Positions 46,528-55,412 of a stretch of DNA of 64,000 nucleotides are shown here, piece after piece. The notes beneath the pieces are model-generated. The model made no database searches. It had not been told where the DNA came from and worked only from the letters and a program-made list of their open reading frames with translations. Numbering within the stretch: the stretch's first letter is position 1; every line of letters begins with the position of its first letter. The stretch spans positions 60,428 through 124,427 of the IMG/VR virus record IMGVR_UViG_3300023174_000075; one strand, 5' to 3'. A program made the position numbers and the translations under genes. Origin of the DNA: a virus.

Positions 46528-47529
46528 TTAATTTACTTTTATAATACAAGATCCCCATGAATAACCTACTCCAAAACCAGCTAATAATACGTTTCCTTTT
46601 ACTTTATTTTCATTTATAGCTTCTTTTAATGCTATAGGAATAGTAGATGAAACTGTATTACCACAGTTTTCAACGTAAATATAAAACTTCTCTTCAGGTA
46701 TTCCAAGTTTCTTTCGAAGATGGTTCAGAATGAATTTATTTGCTTGGTGAAATATAAATAGATCTATACCAGCTATATTAGTGTTATGTTTATCTAGAGT
46801 TTTATGTATTAGTGGAGGAATTGATTCTGAAGTAAAATTAAATATTTCGGGACCATTCATATATAAATTATCCTCATTTAAAATGTTATTGTATTCATCT
46901 ATTGTATCAATTCCACATTTAACTGGGAATTTTGATGCTCCGTTTTTAACAATTAAATTATTACCTCCTTTACCATCTGTTCCTAACTCAAAATCCAATA
47001 TTTCAGCAAATCCATTATCTGATATTAATGTTGCTGCGGCTGCGTCTCCAAATATTGTTTTATTGGATTTATCTTTTGGATGTATAAATTTAGAGTAAGT
47101 TTCTGATGTAATTAATAGTATATTTTTTGCTATATTACTATTAATTAATCCTTTAGCTAAAGCTAACCCATAGACATAACCAGAGCATCCTAAATTAAAA
47201 TCTAAAGCACCTGCTGTTGTTGGTATTCCTAATTTATCTTGTATTAGACAAGCTGTGGTTGGTAAGAAATAATCTGGACTTTGAGTACATAACAATATAA
47301 AATCTATTTCATTTGGACTAATGTTGTATTCTTTAAATAGTTTCTCTGATGCTTTAATAGCCATATCTGAAGTAAATTCATTATCTCCAGCAATGTGCCT
47401 TTTAAATATTCCTGTTTTAGAGGAAATTTTATCTACTGACCATTCTGGAAATGAATTATTTAACTCAACATTATCTAGAATATTTTCAGGTAAATAATAT
47501 GATATACCTTTTATTTTTGCTTTATTCAT
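46528..47529 (-). CDS. 3-oxoacyl-ACP synthase III (KAS III, FabH-like) 1 (333 aa)
   Basis: Catalytic triad positions are intact: Cys in LGCSGYVYGLALAKG (near residue 114), His in FIFHQANKFILNHL (~258), Asn in VENCGNTVSSTIPI (~289). KAS III condenses acetyl-CoA (or another acyl-CoA) with malonyl-ACP. It shares the operon with a ketoreductase, a second KAS III and an ACP. The first residues MNKAKIKGISYYLPENILDN are a normal FabH start. Length is typical. Confidence 0.9.
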   Translation of the reverse strand: MNKAKIKGISYYLPENILDNVELNNSFPEWSVDKISSKTGIFKRHIAGDNEFTSDMAIKASEKLFKEYNISPNEIDFILLCTQSPDYFLPTTACLIQDKLGIPTTAGALDFNLGCSGYVYGLALAKGLINSNIAKNILLITSETYSKFIHPKDKSNKTIFGDAAAATLISDNGFAEILDFELGTDGKGGNNLIVKNGASKFPVKCGIDTIDEYNNILNEDNLYMNGPEIFNFTSESIPPLIHKTLDKHNTNIAGIDLFIFHQANKFILNHLRKKLGIPEEKFYIYVENCGNTVSSTIPIALKEAINENKVKGNVLLAGFGVGYSWGSCIIKVN

Positions 47530-47534
47530 ATGAT

Positions 47535-48269
47535 TTATTTTGAAGTTAAAGTTAAGCCTCCATCTAATATTAACTCAGTTCCTGTTATCCATTTACTAGC
47601 ATCAGATAATAAAAATATACTAGGTCCAGCTACATCTATTGGTTTTCCTAATCCTAATGGATAGATATTTTCAATTCCTTCAGACATACTGACTGCTTTT
47701 TCTCCCATAGGCGTTATAACAGTTCCCGGACATATACTATTTACTCTAATTTTTTGGTTTGATAATTCTGATGCTGTTACTCTAACAAAGGCATTTAATG
47801 CTGCTTTTGTAGAAGCATATATTGCGGTACCAACAACTCCTACTTTAGAGGATATAGATGATATATAAACTAAAGAGGAGTTTGGTTTTATTTTTTTATA
47901 TTTTAGTAGTTGTTGAGTAAGTATTACTTGACTATTAAAATTAATTGAAAATAGGTTATTGATTTTTTTTAGATTAATTAATCTAACTGGGCTGAATTCA
48001 ACAGCACCTGCACAAAATACAACTCCATCTAATTCAGGAAGTGATTGAATAAGTTGAGTAATATTATCTTCATTATTTAGATCACATACTATTTGCTTAT
48101 TATTAAAAGACATTTGATTAGATGTTTCTAAAAGGCGATTACTATCTCTTCCTGTTATAATAACATTAGCTCTTTCATTAGCACATTGAATAGCAATTTC
48201 TTTTCCTATACCAGATGAAGCACCTGTTACTAAAATTGTTTTACCTTCTATATTAAATAAATTATTCAT
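47535..48269 (-). CDS. Short-chain dehydrogenase/reductase, FabG-like (244 aa)
   Basis: SDR motifs: TGASSGIGKEIAI (residues ~15-27, NADPH binding), FCAGAVEFS (N-A-G position; here C-A-G), YISSISSKVGVVGTAIYAST (Ser and catalytic Y-x-x-x-K), NSICPGTVITPM. Directly between two KAS-III genes, which suggests reduction of a 3-oxoacyl-ACP to 3-hydroxyacyl-ACP. Could instead act on a keto-sugar. Length is typical of FabG. Confidence 0.88.
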   Translation of the reverse strand: MNNLFNIEGKTILVTGASSGIGKEIAIQCANERANVIITGRDSNRLLETSNQMSFNNKQIVCDLNNEDNITQLIQSLPELDGVVFCAGAVEFSPVRLINLKKINNLFSINFNSQVILTQQLLKYKKIKPNSSLVYISSISSKVGVVGTAIYASTKAALNAFVRVTASELSNQKIRVNSICPGTVITPMGEKAVSMSEGIENIYPLGLGKPIDVAGPSIFLLSDASKWITGTELILDGGLTLTSK

Positions 48270-49284
48270 ATTCTATTATATCAGGACAATATATATCTTT
48301 TGTTAATGTTATTAAAGCACTTCCCCATGATAATCCAACTCCAAATCCACAAATAAACATTTTATTATTTGCTTTTACTTTATTAGTATAGTTTATAGTA
48401 AGGGGAATTGTTGCTGAACTTGTATTACCATATTTTTGGATTGAGTATAGAGCTTTATCTTCAAAGATATTTAATTTTTTACATATCCTATCATTCATCA
48501 TTTTATTAGCTTGATGAAATATAAAGTAATCTATTTCACTTATATTTAAAGAATAATGATCAAAAAATTCATTAATTATTTTTGGAACTTTATTTACCCC
48601 AAAACTAAATACATCCATTCCTTCTAATATAATATTACACTTACTTCTTTCAATTCCATCTGTTGTTTCTATATTTAATGAATCATTATTAAATTTATTT
48701 CTAGATCCTCCATCTGGTATTATTATGGCTTTATATCCTTCCCCATCTGATCCTAGTCCAAATAACATTTCATTGGCTGATTCATTATATTCTATAATAG
48801 TAGCGGTTCCAGCATCTCCAAATAATGGTTTTGTACTTTGATCATTTGGATTTACTTCTTTAGATATAGTATCACCTACTAATAACAATCCTTTTTTTAA
48901 TTTTCCTGATGATATTAGAGATGATATAGTGTATAAGCCATAGACATATCCGGAACACCCCAGTGGTATATCAAAACACACACATGATTGAGATAGTCCT
49001 AATTTATATTGTAAAATAGTACTAGTAACAGGTAATTTATAGTCGGGTGTTTGACTTACGAATATCAAAACATCAATGTCATTTTTATCAATGTTTAAAT
49101 CATCTATTAGTTTATTAGCAGATGTTAAACATAAATCTGATGTACATGTATGTTGGTTTGATATTCGGGTTTCCTCAACTCCAGTAGTAGAAATAAATTT
49201 AGTATTAGTGTTAATACTTTTTTGTTTTGGAACAGTAGTAGATATTCCTAATATATTAATATTTTTTATATTAATAAATGACAT
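48262..49284 (-). CDS. 3-oxoacyl-ACP synthase III (KAS III, FabH-like) 2 (340 aa)
   Basis: Same intact triad: LGCSGYVYGLYTISS (Cys near 116), FIFHQANKMMNDRI (His ~262), IQKYGNTSSATIPL (Asn ~293). Related to but clearly different from the KAS III downstream, so not a recent tandem copy. Begins one base into the ACP gene's stop (overlap at 49284) and overlaps the SDR by 8 bases, so all are co-translated. Two KAS III enzymes in one operon could catalyse two successive condensations. Confidence 0.9.
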   Translation of the reverse strand: MSFINIKNINILGISTTVPKQKSINTNTKFISTTGVEETRISNQHTCTSDLCLTSANKLIDDLNIDKNDIDVLIFVSQTPDYKLPVTSTILQYKLGLSQSCVCFDIPLGCSGYVYGLYTISSLISSGKLKKGLLLVGDTISKEVNPNDQSTKPLFGDAGTATIIEYNESANEMLFGLGSDGEGYKAIIIPDGGSRNKFNNDSLNIETTDGIERSKCNIILEGMDVFSFGVNKVPKIINEFFDHYSLNISEIDYFIFHQANKMMNDRICKKLNIFEDKALYSIQKYGNTSSATIPLTINYTNKVKANNKMFICGFGVGLSWGSALITLTKDIYCPDIIEYE

Positions 49285-49517
49285 TATTTTCTACTTTTTA
49301 CAATTTCAAAAAGATCGTTAAATGTTTGAGAATTTTTTATATCTTGTCCTGTTATTTTTATTCCGTATTCATCTTCAATCATCATTATAATGACTAAAGC
49401 ATCCATAGAATCAAAAACATGAATGTCTCTAAAACAGGTTTCACCTGTTATAGGAGTATTGTTATTAACATTTTCTAGTTGAGAGAGAAAATCTTCAATA
49501 AATTTATTTATTTCCAT
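49284..49517 (-). CDS. Acyl carrier protein (77 aa)
   Basis: ACP signature FDSMDALVIIMMIEDEYGIK (residues ~36-55), with the phosphopantetheine-accepting Ser in D-S-M (usually D-S-L). Acidic helical body and length typical. The gene has its own class A promoter and starts a co-translated operon with KAS III, SDR, KAS III, PhyH and the acyltransferase. A dedicated ACP argues that the acyl chain is made for this cassette, not for general lipids. Confidence 0.9.
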   Translation of the reverse strand: MEINKFIEDFLSQLENVNNNTPITGETCFRDIHVFDSMDALVIIMMIEDEYGIKITGQDIKNSQTFNDLFEIVKSRK

Positions 49518-49534
49518 AATTTTATTTTTTATAA

Positions 49535-49560
49535 TGTGAATATAATAAGAATGTTTGGCC
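49535..49560 (-). promoter_or_regulatory. Class A promoter
   Basis: GGCCAAAC and TATATTCACATT at the standard offset. It separates the acyl operon from the sugar operon upstream. Confidence 0.6.
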
Positions 49561-49564
49561 TAAT

Positions 49565-50203
49565 CTAATCTCTATTTGCTTTGTTATAAATGTCAAATTT
49601 AGATAGATCTGGGTATGGTAATTCTAAATCTTCATTATGTTTAGGAACACCATTTGATGTGTAGAATTGATTCATTAATAATAGGCCACGAGCTGCTAGT
49701 TCAGGCATCATATAAAAATTCCATCCCATCATATCAAAATGGTCTTCGTGATATGAACATTCACGACGGCCACTATATCTAGCTCGTTTAAACCAGAAAT
49801 AAGCATCCTCATTATCAGTTAATATAGCACCACCTTTAGATAATTTAAAATGCTTATACGGACCAGTAAACGAAATACACATATGTGTTCCTGGTTTATA
49901 CATTCCTGATGTGAAGCTAAGAGCGGAGTCCCATACATTAGTTGGTTCTAATTGATATGCTCCTTTAATTGTTTTACCTTTAACTTTTTTAAAGTTAATT
50001 TTAGCACCGGCATGAGCAATTTCACAAGGTACTGATGGGTATGTACGTGAAGGAATTGTTATTTCTATTCCTTTAACCTTTTCATACATCAATGCTAAAA
50101 ATAATCCATTTGATTGATTATCAACAGTTATTACGTAAGGAGCACCTGTATAGTCTGCTAAGCGTTTTTCAAATTCTAGTGTAATATCGTATACATTTTT
50201 CAT
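49565..50203 (-). CDS. DegT/DnrJ/EryC1 aminotransferase-like, shortened (212 aa)
   Basis: N-terminal FEKRLADYTGAPYVITVDNQ then SNGLFLALM (residues ~11-40) and ITIPSRTYPSVPCEIAHAGA (~47-66) follow the PLP-dependent DegT family. A Lys in TGPYKHFKLSKGGAI (~113-127) can be the PLP Schiff-base residue. The protein is only 212 aa against the usual ~370, ending after the large-domain segment, so it is either a truncated paralogue or a minimal form. It would transfer an amino group to a keto-sugar. Operon with sugar genes. Confidence 0.65.
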   Translation of the reverse strand: MKNVYDITLEFEKRLADYTGAPYVITVDNQSNGLFLALMYEKVKGIEITIPSRTYPSVPCEIAHAGAKINFKKVKGKTIKGAYQLEPTNVWDSALSFTSGMYKPGTHMCISFTGPYKHFKLSKGGAILTDNEDAYFWFKRARYSGRRECSYHEDHFDMMGWNFYMMPELAARGLLLMNQFYTSNGVPKHNEDLELPYPDLSKFDIYNKANRD

Positions 50204-50215
50204 ATTTTAAATATA

Positions 50216-51136
50216 TTAATTACTTTTTAAAAAACCAAATTTACTTATTCTTTCTTGAACATAGTAGGGAATTTTCTCTTCAAAACTATTTATTTGATTT
50301 AATTGTTTTGTTTGGGGATTTAATTTAATAGCATCTTTATAATAAGCATGTAGATTAACATCTTTACAATATGTGTATCTAGATATTGTTTTACCTTCTA
50401 AAACATATTGTTGAAAATCTCCTCCATTTTGTTTAAATATATTACTAACAATCATTGAATATAAGTCCCAACCTCCCTTTCCTTTCCATTCATCCCAAAC
50501 AGGAGCTAAATCTTTACAAAGAGACTTACTATATAAATCAATCCAACCTGCATATTTTGAATATTGAATTGGTTGTAAAGATATATCTTGAGTGGAATTA
50601 TCTTGATTATTTATTATATCAAATAAATTTTGTTTATTCCAATCTTCATAAGGTATATCTTTATAAATAGGATTAACTAAAGAATCCCACGAACTATCCC
50701 ATAATTTAGAAATTTGAGGAACAATAACAAAATACTTATTTTTTATCTGTTTAGCTCCTTCAACCATGTATGGTATTGTATATTCATCAAATATTATATC
50801 AGGACATAAATTTACATAAAAATCTACCTCAGAAGAGATAGATTCACGTTCAAAATCAAGATGTCCATACAATTGATCACCATCATATATTTTTTCATTA
50901 TATGTGAATTCTTCGGGCAATAAACATTTTAAATTTTTATATTTTTTTATAAAAATATCTTTAGATATACTAGATTCTTCCCAATTAATCATATAACTAG
51001 AAACATTCAAGCATGATTCTAAAGTTACTTTATCTTCCTCATTAAAATGAGAAAATGATTTAGCTAATCGATTATACGTTAGTATAGCATAATCTAATTC
51101 CCAAGGCATTAAATGTAACCTAATTTTAATGTTCAT
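50216..51136 (-). CDS. Glycosyltransferase-like protein (306 aa)
   Basis: No family recognised with confidence. Contains aromatic, acidic and WDxSWDS-type segments (SKLWDSSWDSLVNPIYKDIP, residues ~144-163), and DLYSMIVSNIFKQNGGDFQQ near residue 225. Its neighbours (methyltransferase, DegT) suggest a glycosyltransferase or glycan-modifying enzyme. Confidence 0.45.
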   Translation of the reverse strand: MNIKIRLHLMPWELDYAILTYNRLAKSFSHFNEEDKVTLESCLNVSSYMINWEESSISKDIFIKKYKNLKCLLPEEFTYNEKIYDGDQLYGHLDFERESISSEVDFYVNLCPDIIFDEYTIPYMVEGAKQIKNKYFVIVPQISKLWDSSWDSLVNPIYKDIPYEDWNKQNLFDIINNQDNSTQDISLQPIQYSKYAGWIDLYSKSLCKDLAPVWDEWKGKGGWDLYSMIVSNIFKQNGGDFQQYVLEGKTISRYTYCKDVNLHAYYKDAIKLNPQTKQLNQINSFEEKIPYYVQERISKFGFLKSN

Positions 51137-51141
51137 TTTTA

Positions 51142-51708
51142 TTATTTAAATCTTAAACCAATAATTTCATCTCTACTAGAAGCATTAAATCTTAAATCTA
51201 AAACATACAATCCAAGTTCTCTTTTAATATAAGCTAAGTTATTACGATACATTTCATGAATATCTTCACATACTAATACTCCACCTTCATTTAAAAGAGA
51301 ATAATAGTTTCTAAAGAACCAATCTTGTGAAGGCCATGAATGCGGACCATCATCAATAATAATATCAAATAAACCTTCTTTTTCTTTAAGCATATCTAAC
51401 ATTGTCGGTGAATATGCATCATACTCAGGCCCAGCATATAATTTTACTTTATCATTTGGGATAGTTCCTCTATATGTTTGATTGTCAAGTCCCACATACT
51501 TTTCCACATAAGATATTTCTGAGAATGGGCCTACTGATCCTTCACCAAACATACTTATCCCTATTTCTAACACTTTAAGTGGGCGATTGAGTTTAAGATA
51601 CTGAGAGTTAAATATTAGGTTATAACTTATACCATATTGATGGACAGTATTTTTATCTGTTGATCCATTTAAAAGAATATTGCCAACATCACAATAAGAG
51701 TGGTTCAT
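51142..51708 (-). CDS. SAM-dependent methyltransferase (188 aa)
   Basis: Rossmann-type motif LKVLEIGISMFGEGSVGPFS (residues ~43-62, motif I variant), then YVGLDNQTYRG (motif II acidic residue) and FDIIIDDGPHSWPSQDW (~114-130), typical of the methyltransferase group near cephalosporin hydroxylases and macrocin O-methyltransferases. Probably methylates a sugar hydroxyl. Overall length is short but complete for this group. Confidence 0.75.
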   Translation of the reverse strand: MNHSYCDVGNILLNGSTDKNTVHQYGISYNLIFNSQYLKLNRPLKVLEIGISMFGEGSVGPFSEISYVEKYVGLDNQTYRGTIPNDKVKLYAGPEYDAYSPTMLDMLKEKEGLFDIIIDDGPHSWPSQDWFFRNYYSLLNEGGVLVCEDIHEMYRNNLAYIKRELGLYVLDLRFNASSRDEIIGLRFK

Positions 51709-51710
51709 AT

Positions 51711-52481
51711 TTATTTATTTTTAAGTTTATTATATACTTCTTTAATTCCTTGTTTTAATCCTATAAAATCAATAGGTAATATATTTCCTTCACCTTTATA
51801 ATTAGGTCCATCATCATTTTCAACTTTTATATCAACTTTATATTCATCTAGTTCATTGATTAATTGAGCTATTCTAGTTAATGAGCATGTTGTGTTGTAA
51901 GAACAATCTGTTTCTTTAGGTAAATTATTATTATTTATGTAATACTCTATCATCTTAACTAAGTCAGGCATATAAATAAAATCCATATACTTATCTTGAT
52001 GAATTTGAATTGATTCTTTATTTATATATCGTTTAATATTTGCTTTAATGAATCTAGTATCTAATTCATTTTCATCAAAAACAGCAAATATTCTGATGTT
52101 ATGGAAATTGTCTTTACCTAATATAGATTGTCTTATTACATGTTTACTTAATCCATATGGAGTATCTTGAGCATATAATTCTGCTCCTGATCCAAAATGA
52201 ATTAATTTATCAAAATGATCTTTATTGTTTAATAGATTATAATACATAATTAAATTATCATCTATTATATTTGAATCATCTTGTTTTAATCTACTTCCTC
52301 CTTTAACAGCACAGTGAATAACTACATCAAATAATCTATGTTTAAAGAAAATATTTGTTGCTTCTCTATTAGTTAAATCAAAATTATCTCTACTAACAGA
52401 CATTACATTATATTTATCTTTTAATGCGTTATATAATGATTTAGCAATATAGCCATTACCACCTGTAATTAATATATTCAT
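51711..52481 (-). CDS. NAD-dependent epimerase/reductase, RmlD-like (256 aa)
   Basis: Extended SDR: MNILITGGNGYIAKSLYNAL (G-x-x-G-x-x-[AG]), IHCAVKGGSR, GSGAELYAQDTPYGLSKHVI (Y-x-x-x-K catalytic pair). Resembles dTDP-4-dehydrorhamnose reductase and related NDP-keto-sugar reductases. Substrate cannot be read. In the sugar operon, two bases after the transketolase half. Confidence 0.82.
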   Translation of the reverse strand: MNILITGGNGYIAKSLYNALKDKYNVMSVSRDNFDLTNREATNIFFKHRLFDVVIHCAVKGGSRLKQDDSNIIDDNLIMYYNLLNNKDHFDKLIHFGSGAELYAQDTPYGLSKHVIRQSILGKDNFHNIRIFAVFDENELDTRFIKANIKRYINKESIQIHQDKYMDFIYMPDLVKMIEYYINNNNLPKETDCSYNTTCSLTRIAQLINELDEYKVDIKVENDDGPNYKGEGNILPIDFIGLKQGIKEVYNKLKNK

Positions 52482-52483
52482 TG

Positions 52484-52960
52484 TTATTTACTTAAATTAA
52501 TATAATATGGAAGTTTGGTATTATAAGATTCATTAAAAGTATTAACTACATCTTCATCTGTTTGAGGATGAACACTTTTTAAATTTTTAAATACACTCAT
52601 AGCTTCTAAATCTTCTTCAGCCCAATGTGAAAATCCTAAATAACCATAATCACGATTACGTCCACTTCCTACTAATTTAACCGGTATTTTTTCATGATCA
52701 ATATAGTTTCTTATAATTTCAAAAGGACGATAAATTACAAAAGGAGTAATTGAATATACATAAACTGTTTTTCCTTCTAATGTCATTCCTACTGCTGCTC
52801 CTAATAAGGCCATTTCTGATGATCCAAAGTTATAGAATTGGGATGGTACTTCTTTGCGGATTTGGTCAAATAATCCATATCCAACATCTCCAATACACAA
52901 TACTACATCTTTATCATGTTTCATTTTTTCTAAAAGTAAAGAGGCAAATATTTTTCTCAT
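52484..52960 (-). CDS. Transketolase C-terminal-type subunit (158 aa)
   Basis: Pyrimidine-binding domain of transketolase: DVVLCIGDVGYGLFD (residues ~18-32), NFGSSEMALLGAAVGMTLEG (~44-63; the catalytic Glu for thiamine diphosphate is in S-E-x). Lacks the N-terminal ThDP pyrophosphate domain, which is encoded by the next gene upstream (stop and start one base apart). Together they form a split transketolase, as in some archaea and in sugar-biosynthesis clusters. Confidence 0.85.
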   Translation of the reverse strand: MRKIFASLLLEKMKHDKDVVLCIGDVGYGLFDQIRKEVPSQFYNFGSSEMALLGAAVGMTLEGKTVYVYSITPFVIYRPFEIIRNYIDHEKIPVKLVGSGRNRDYGYLGFSHWAEEDLEAMSVFKNLKSVHPQTDEDVVNTFNESYNTKLPYYINLSK

Positions 52961-52961
52961 T

Positions 52962-53579
52962 TTAATTTGATTTTGCTGTTAAATAATCGTGTTCTCTCAT
53001 GATATGATAATGAGCATTTAAACCCTTTAAGAAAGGATATTGTTCAACTGTTGTATATTCTACATTAATAGAAGGTAAAAATACCTTTAATCTGTTTACT
53101 AAGTATTCAGTATTTACTTCATCATAACCAGCCATACCATTAACATTAACATATACTTCTATATTTGGTATATTCATTTCATATATTACTTTTAATGATT
53201 CCCAAACACTTCCTTCAGCACACTCTCCATCACTTATCAAAACAAACACTTTTCTTTTAGGATTAGCTAACGCTCTTCCAACAGCTACAGTGATACCTAA
53301 ACCTAAACTTCCCGTAGAACAGTAGATGTGGTTTTTTTCATCTAAATGAGGATGTCCACCTTGCTGTAAAAATAATTGCTCAGCATCCAAACCATGATAT
53401 TTTTCCAAACAAACATAAAGCGCTAAAGCAGCATGTCCTGAAGATAAAATAAATATATCTTCTGGTTGTTTTTTCTGGAATATTTTATCCACGATATCCA
53501 CGCTGGATAAGTAACTACCTAGATGTCCTAGCTTATGTTTATAAGCTATATCTATTATTCTTTGTTTTAATTCTTTCAT
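52962..53579 (-). CDS. Transketolase N-terminal-type subunit (205 aa)
   Basis: Motifs of the ThDP-binding half: HKLGHLGSYLSSVDIVDKIF (residues ~14-33), FILSSGHAALALYVCLEKY (~43-61), GGHPHLDEKN, STGSLGLGITVAVGRALANP (~92-111) and LISDGECAEGSVWESLK (~116-132), the G-D-G(E)-x(25-30)-N-type ThDP signature. Shorter than the standard transketolase half, so likely specialised. In this cassette a split transketolase could add a two-carbon ketol unit to a sugar, making a branched sugar; this is inference. Confidence 0.88.
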   Translation of the reverse strand: MKELKQRIIDIAYKHKLGHLGSYLSSVDIVDKIFQKKQPEDIFILSSGHAALALYVCLEKYHGLDAEQLFLQQGGHPHLDEKNHIYCSTGSLGLGITVAVGRALANPKRKVFVLISDGECAEGSVWESLKVIYEMNIPNIEVYVNVNGMAGYDEVNTEYLVNRLKVFLPSINVEYTTVEQYPFLKGLNAHYHIMREHDYLTAKSN

Positions 53580-53585
53580 TTTGTT

Positions 53586-54458
53586 TTATTTTATTCCTTT
53601 GTTATGATTAATTTCTTCTAAAGTATACTCTGGGTTTTCATTTATGAAGGTTTCTGTTATTTTCCAATGTTGAGCATAGAATTTAAGTAATTTAATATGT
53701 CCCTGCATGGTTTCTTCATTTATTCCTCGCATCCAATAATTAGGATCTGATGGTGGGATTTTAGCATATCTATTTTGCATATGATGAATTAGAATTTTAT
53801 CAAAATGAGAAATAGCTATTACATTTTTTCTAAAATAATAAAAAATATCAAAATTCCATCTTTCAATACTATCCCATGGGAAATTAATAGAAGGATTATA
53901 CCAATCCAAATCACTCATGTCTATTTTAGATGATAAGAAATCTAAATGATTATTATTAAAAACTAAACACGCTTGGTTCCAATTATTGAATTCGGCATAT
54001 GTAATTCCTTCATGAATAAATGGACTATTGTAATTCCACTTCCATGTATCATTCATATGATGCAGATCATTATATTGTCTATTCATAGGAAAAGACAAAT
54101 CAGATGATTCATCAATTTCATATCTCATAAATTTTGAATATATATCTACAGGTAATGTTTTTGTAGACTCTAACCAAAATTTAATATTTTCATAAGTAAT
54201 AAAAATATCAGCTTCTAAAGCAATATATAAATCATATTTTCCTTTATTTTCATATATTGTTTTCCAAGTACTTCTAGGATATAATAAATTACTTTTTAAG
54301 GTAAGAACATTATCTTTTATTCCATCAATGTTTAAAGGGATATTACTATTAATTATTATATCTATTTCCTCTGGCCATGATTTATACTCCTCAATTGATT
54401 TTTTAATACAATCAACTTGGTTTGTTCCAAAATTAGCAATTACAACTAATATCTTCAT
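53586..54458 (-). CDS. Glycosyltransferase-like protein (290 aa)
   Basis: GT-A-like features: MKILVVIANFGTNQVDCIKK start and YDLYIALEADIFITYENIKF (residues ~77-96), with a possible acidic metal site in E-A-D. Aromatic-rich second half (FNNWNQACLVFNNNHLDFLS). I cannot place the family. Overlap or tight spacing with the transketolase and epimerase genes indicates one operon. Confidence 0.6.
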   Translation of the reverse strand: MKILVVIANFGTNQVDCIKKSIEEYKSWPEEIDIIINSNIPLNIDGIKDNVLTLKSNLLYPRSTWKTIYENKGKYDLYIALEADIFITYENIKFWLESTKTLPVDIYSKFMRYEIDESSDLSFPMNRQYNDLHHMNDTWKWNYNSPFIHEGITYAEFNNWNQACLVFNNNHLDFLSSKIDMSDLDWYNPSINFPWDSIERWNFDIFYYFRKNVIAISHFDKILIHHMQNRYAKIPPSDPNYWMRGINEETMQGHIKLLKFYAQHWKITETFINENPEYTLEEINHNKGIK

Positions 54459-55412
54459 TTATACTATATTTTTAAATGTATTTATGTTATAATAGATATC
54501 ATTATCAAAATCAGAGAAGTTATTATAATTATTTATTAAATCCTCAATGATATTTTTAACATCATATTGTGGATTAAATTTAAGATTATTTTTTGCTTTT
54601 TCCAAACTTACTTTATAATTCCTAACATCTTGAATACTAAGATTATTTATGATGATTTGTTTATCAGGATATGCTTTTTCTATTTCTTCTTTAACTATTT
54701 GAGCTAATTCTTTTATTTGATAATTACCTGAGCATATGTTATATGTCCCTGATGGAGCGTCTAATTCAATAGCATTAGTATATGCTTGAACAGCATCCTG
54801 AATTGATAGTATTGGTCTCCAAATTTCAGGGTTATTAACAGTGATAGTAGATGTAGTCATAGCATGTTTGAACATAATATTTAAAACTAAATCTAATCTC
54901 ATTCTAGGAGAATAACCACATACTGTTCCTTTTCTTAAAGCAATTACTTTAAAGTTATCATCAGCTATTTGTAATACACCTCTTTCTCCTTGTAATTTAG
55001 AGATACCATATGGGTGTTGAGTAAATGTAGGATCTTCTTCTGTTGAGAAACGATCATCAGAGAAACCGTACACTGAACAACTACTAGCATATATGAATTT
55101 TTTTACTCCTGCTTTCTTAGATATATAAGCTAAATAAGAAGGACATGCTGAGTTTTGTATGAAATTTTCTGATGGGGAGAAATCAGCCATTGGGTCATTA
55201 GATAATCCTGCTATGAAGACTACAGTATCAAATCCAATTAAATCCTCTTGTTTAAGATCAAATATATCTTTTTTAATTACTTTATCACAATCAGTTTTGT
55301 TTCCAAACCATTGTAAATCAACTATAGTAATAATATCGTGGTGTTTTTCTTTAAGGTGGTTATGTAACATAGTACCTACATAACCGCAACCTCCTGCTAG
55401 TAATATTTTCAT
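54459..55412 (-). CDS. NAD-dependent NDP-sugar epimerase/dehydratase (317 aa)
   Basis: Extended SDR: LLAGGCGYVGTMLHNHLKEK (residues 4-23), VVFIAGLSNDPMAD, YASSCSVYG (~110-118) and QHPYGISKLQGER (Y-x-x-x-K, ~136-148). Close in style to UDP-glucose 4-epimerases and the NDP-sugar epimerases of O-antigen clusters. The start overlaps the RfbH-type gene's stop by one base. Substrate unknown. Confidence 0.85.
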   Translation of the reverse strand: MKILLAGGCGYVGTMLHNHLKEKHHDIITIVDLQWFGNKTDCDKVIKKDIFDLKQEDLIGFDTVVFIAGLSNDPMADFSPSENFIQNSACPSYLAYISKKAGVKKFIYASSCSVYGFSDDRFSTEEDPTFTQHPYGISKLQGERGVLQIADDNFKVIALRKGTVCGYSPRMRLDLVLNIMFKHAMTTSTITVNNPEIWRPILSIQDAVQAYTNAIELDAPSGTYNICSGNYQIKELAQIVKEEIEKAYPDKQIIINNLSIQDVRNYKVSLEKAKNNLKFNPQYDVKNIIEDLINNYNNFSDFDNDIYYNINTFKNIV

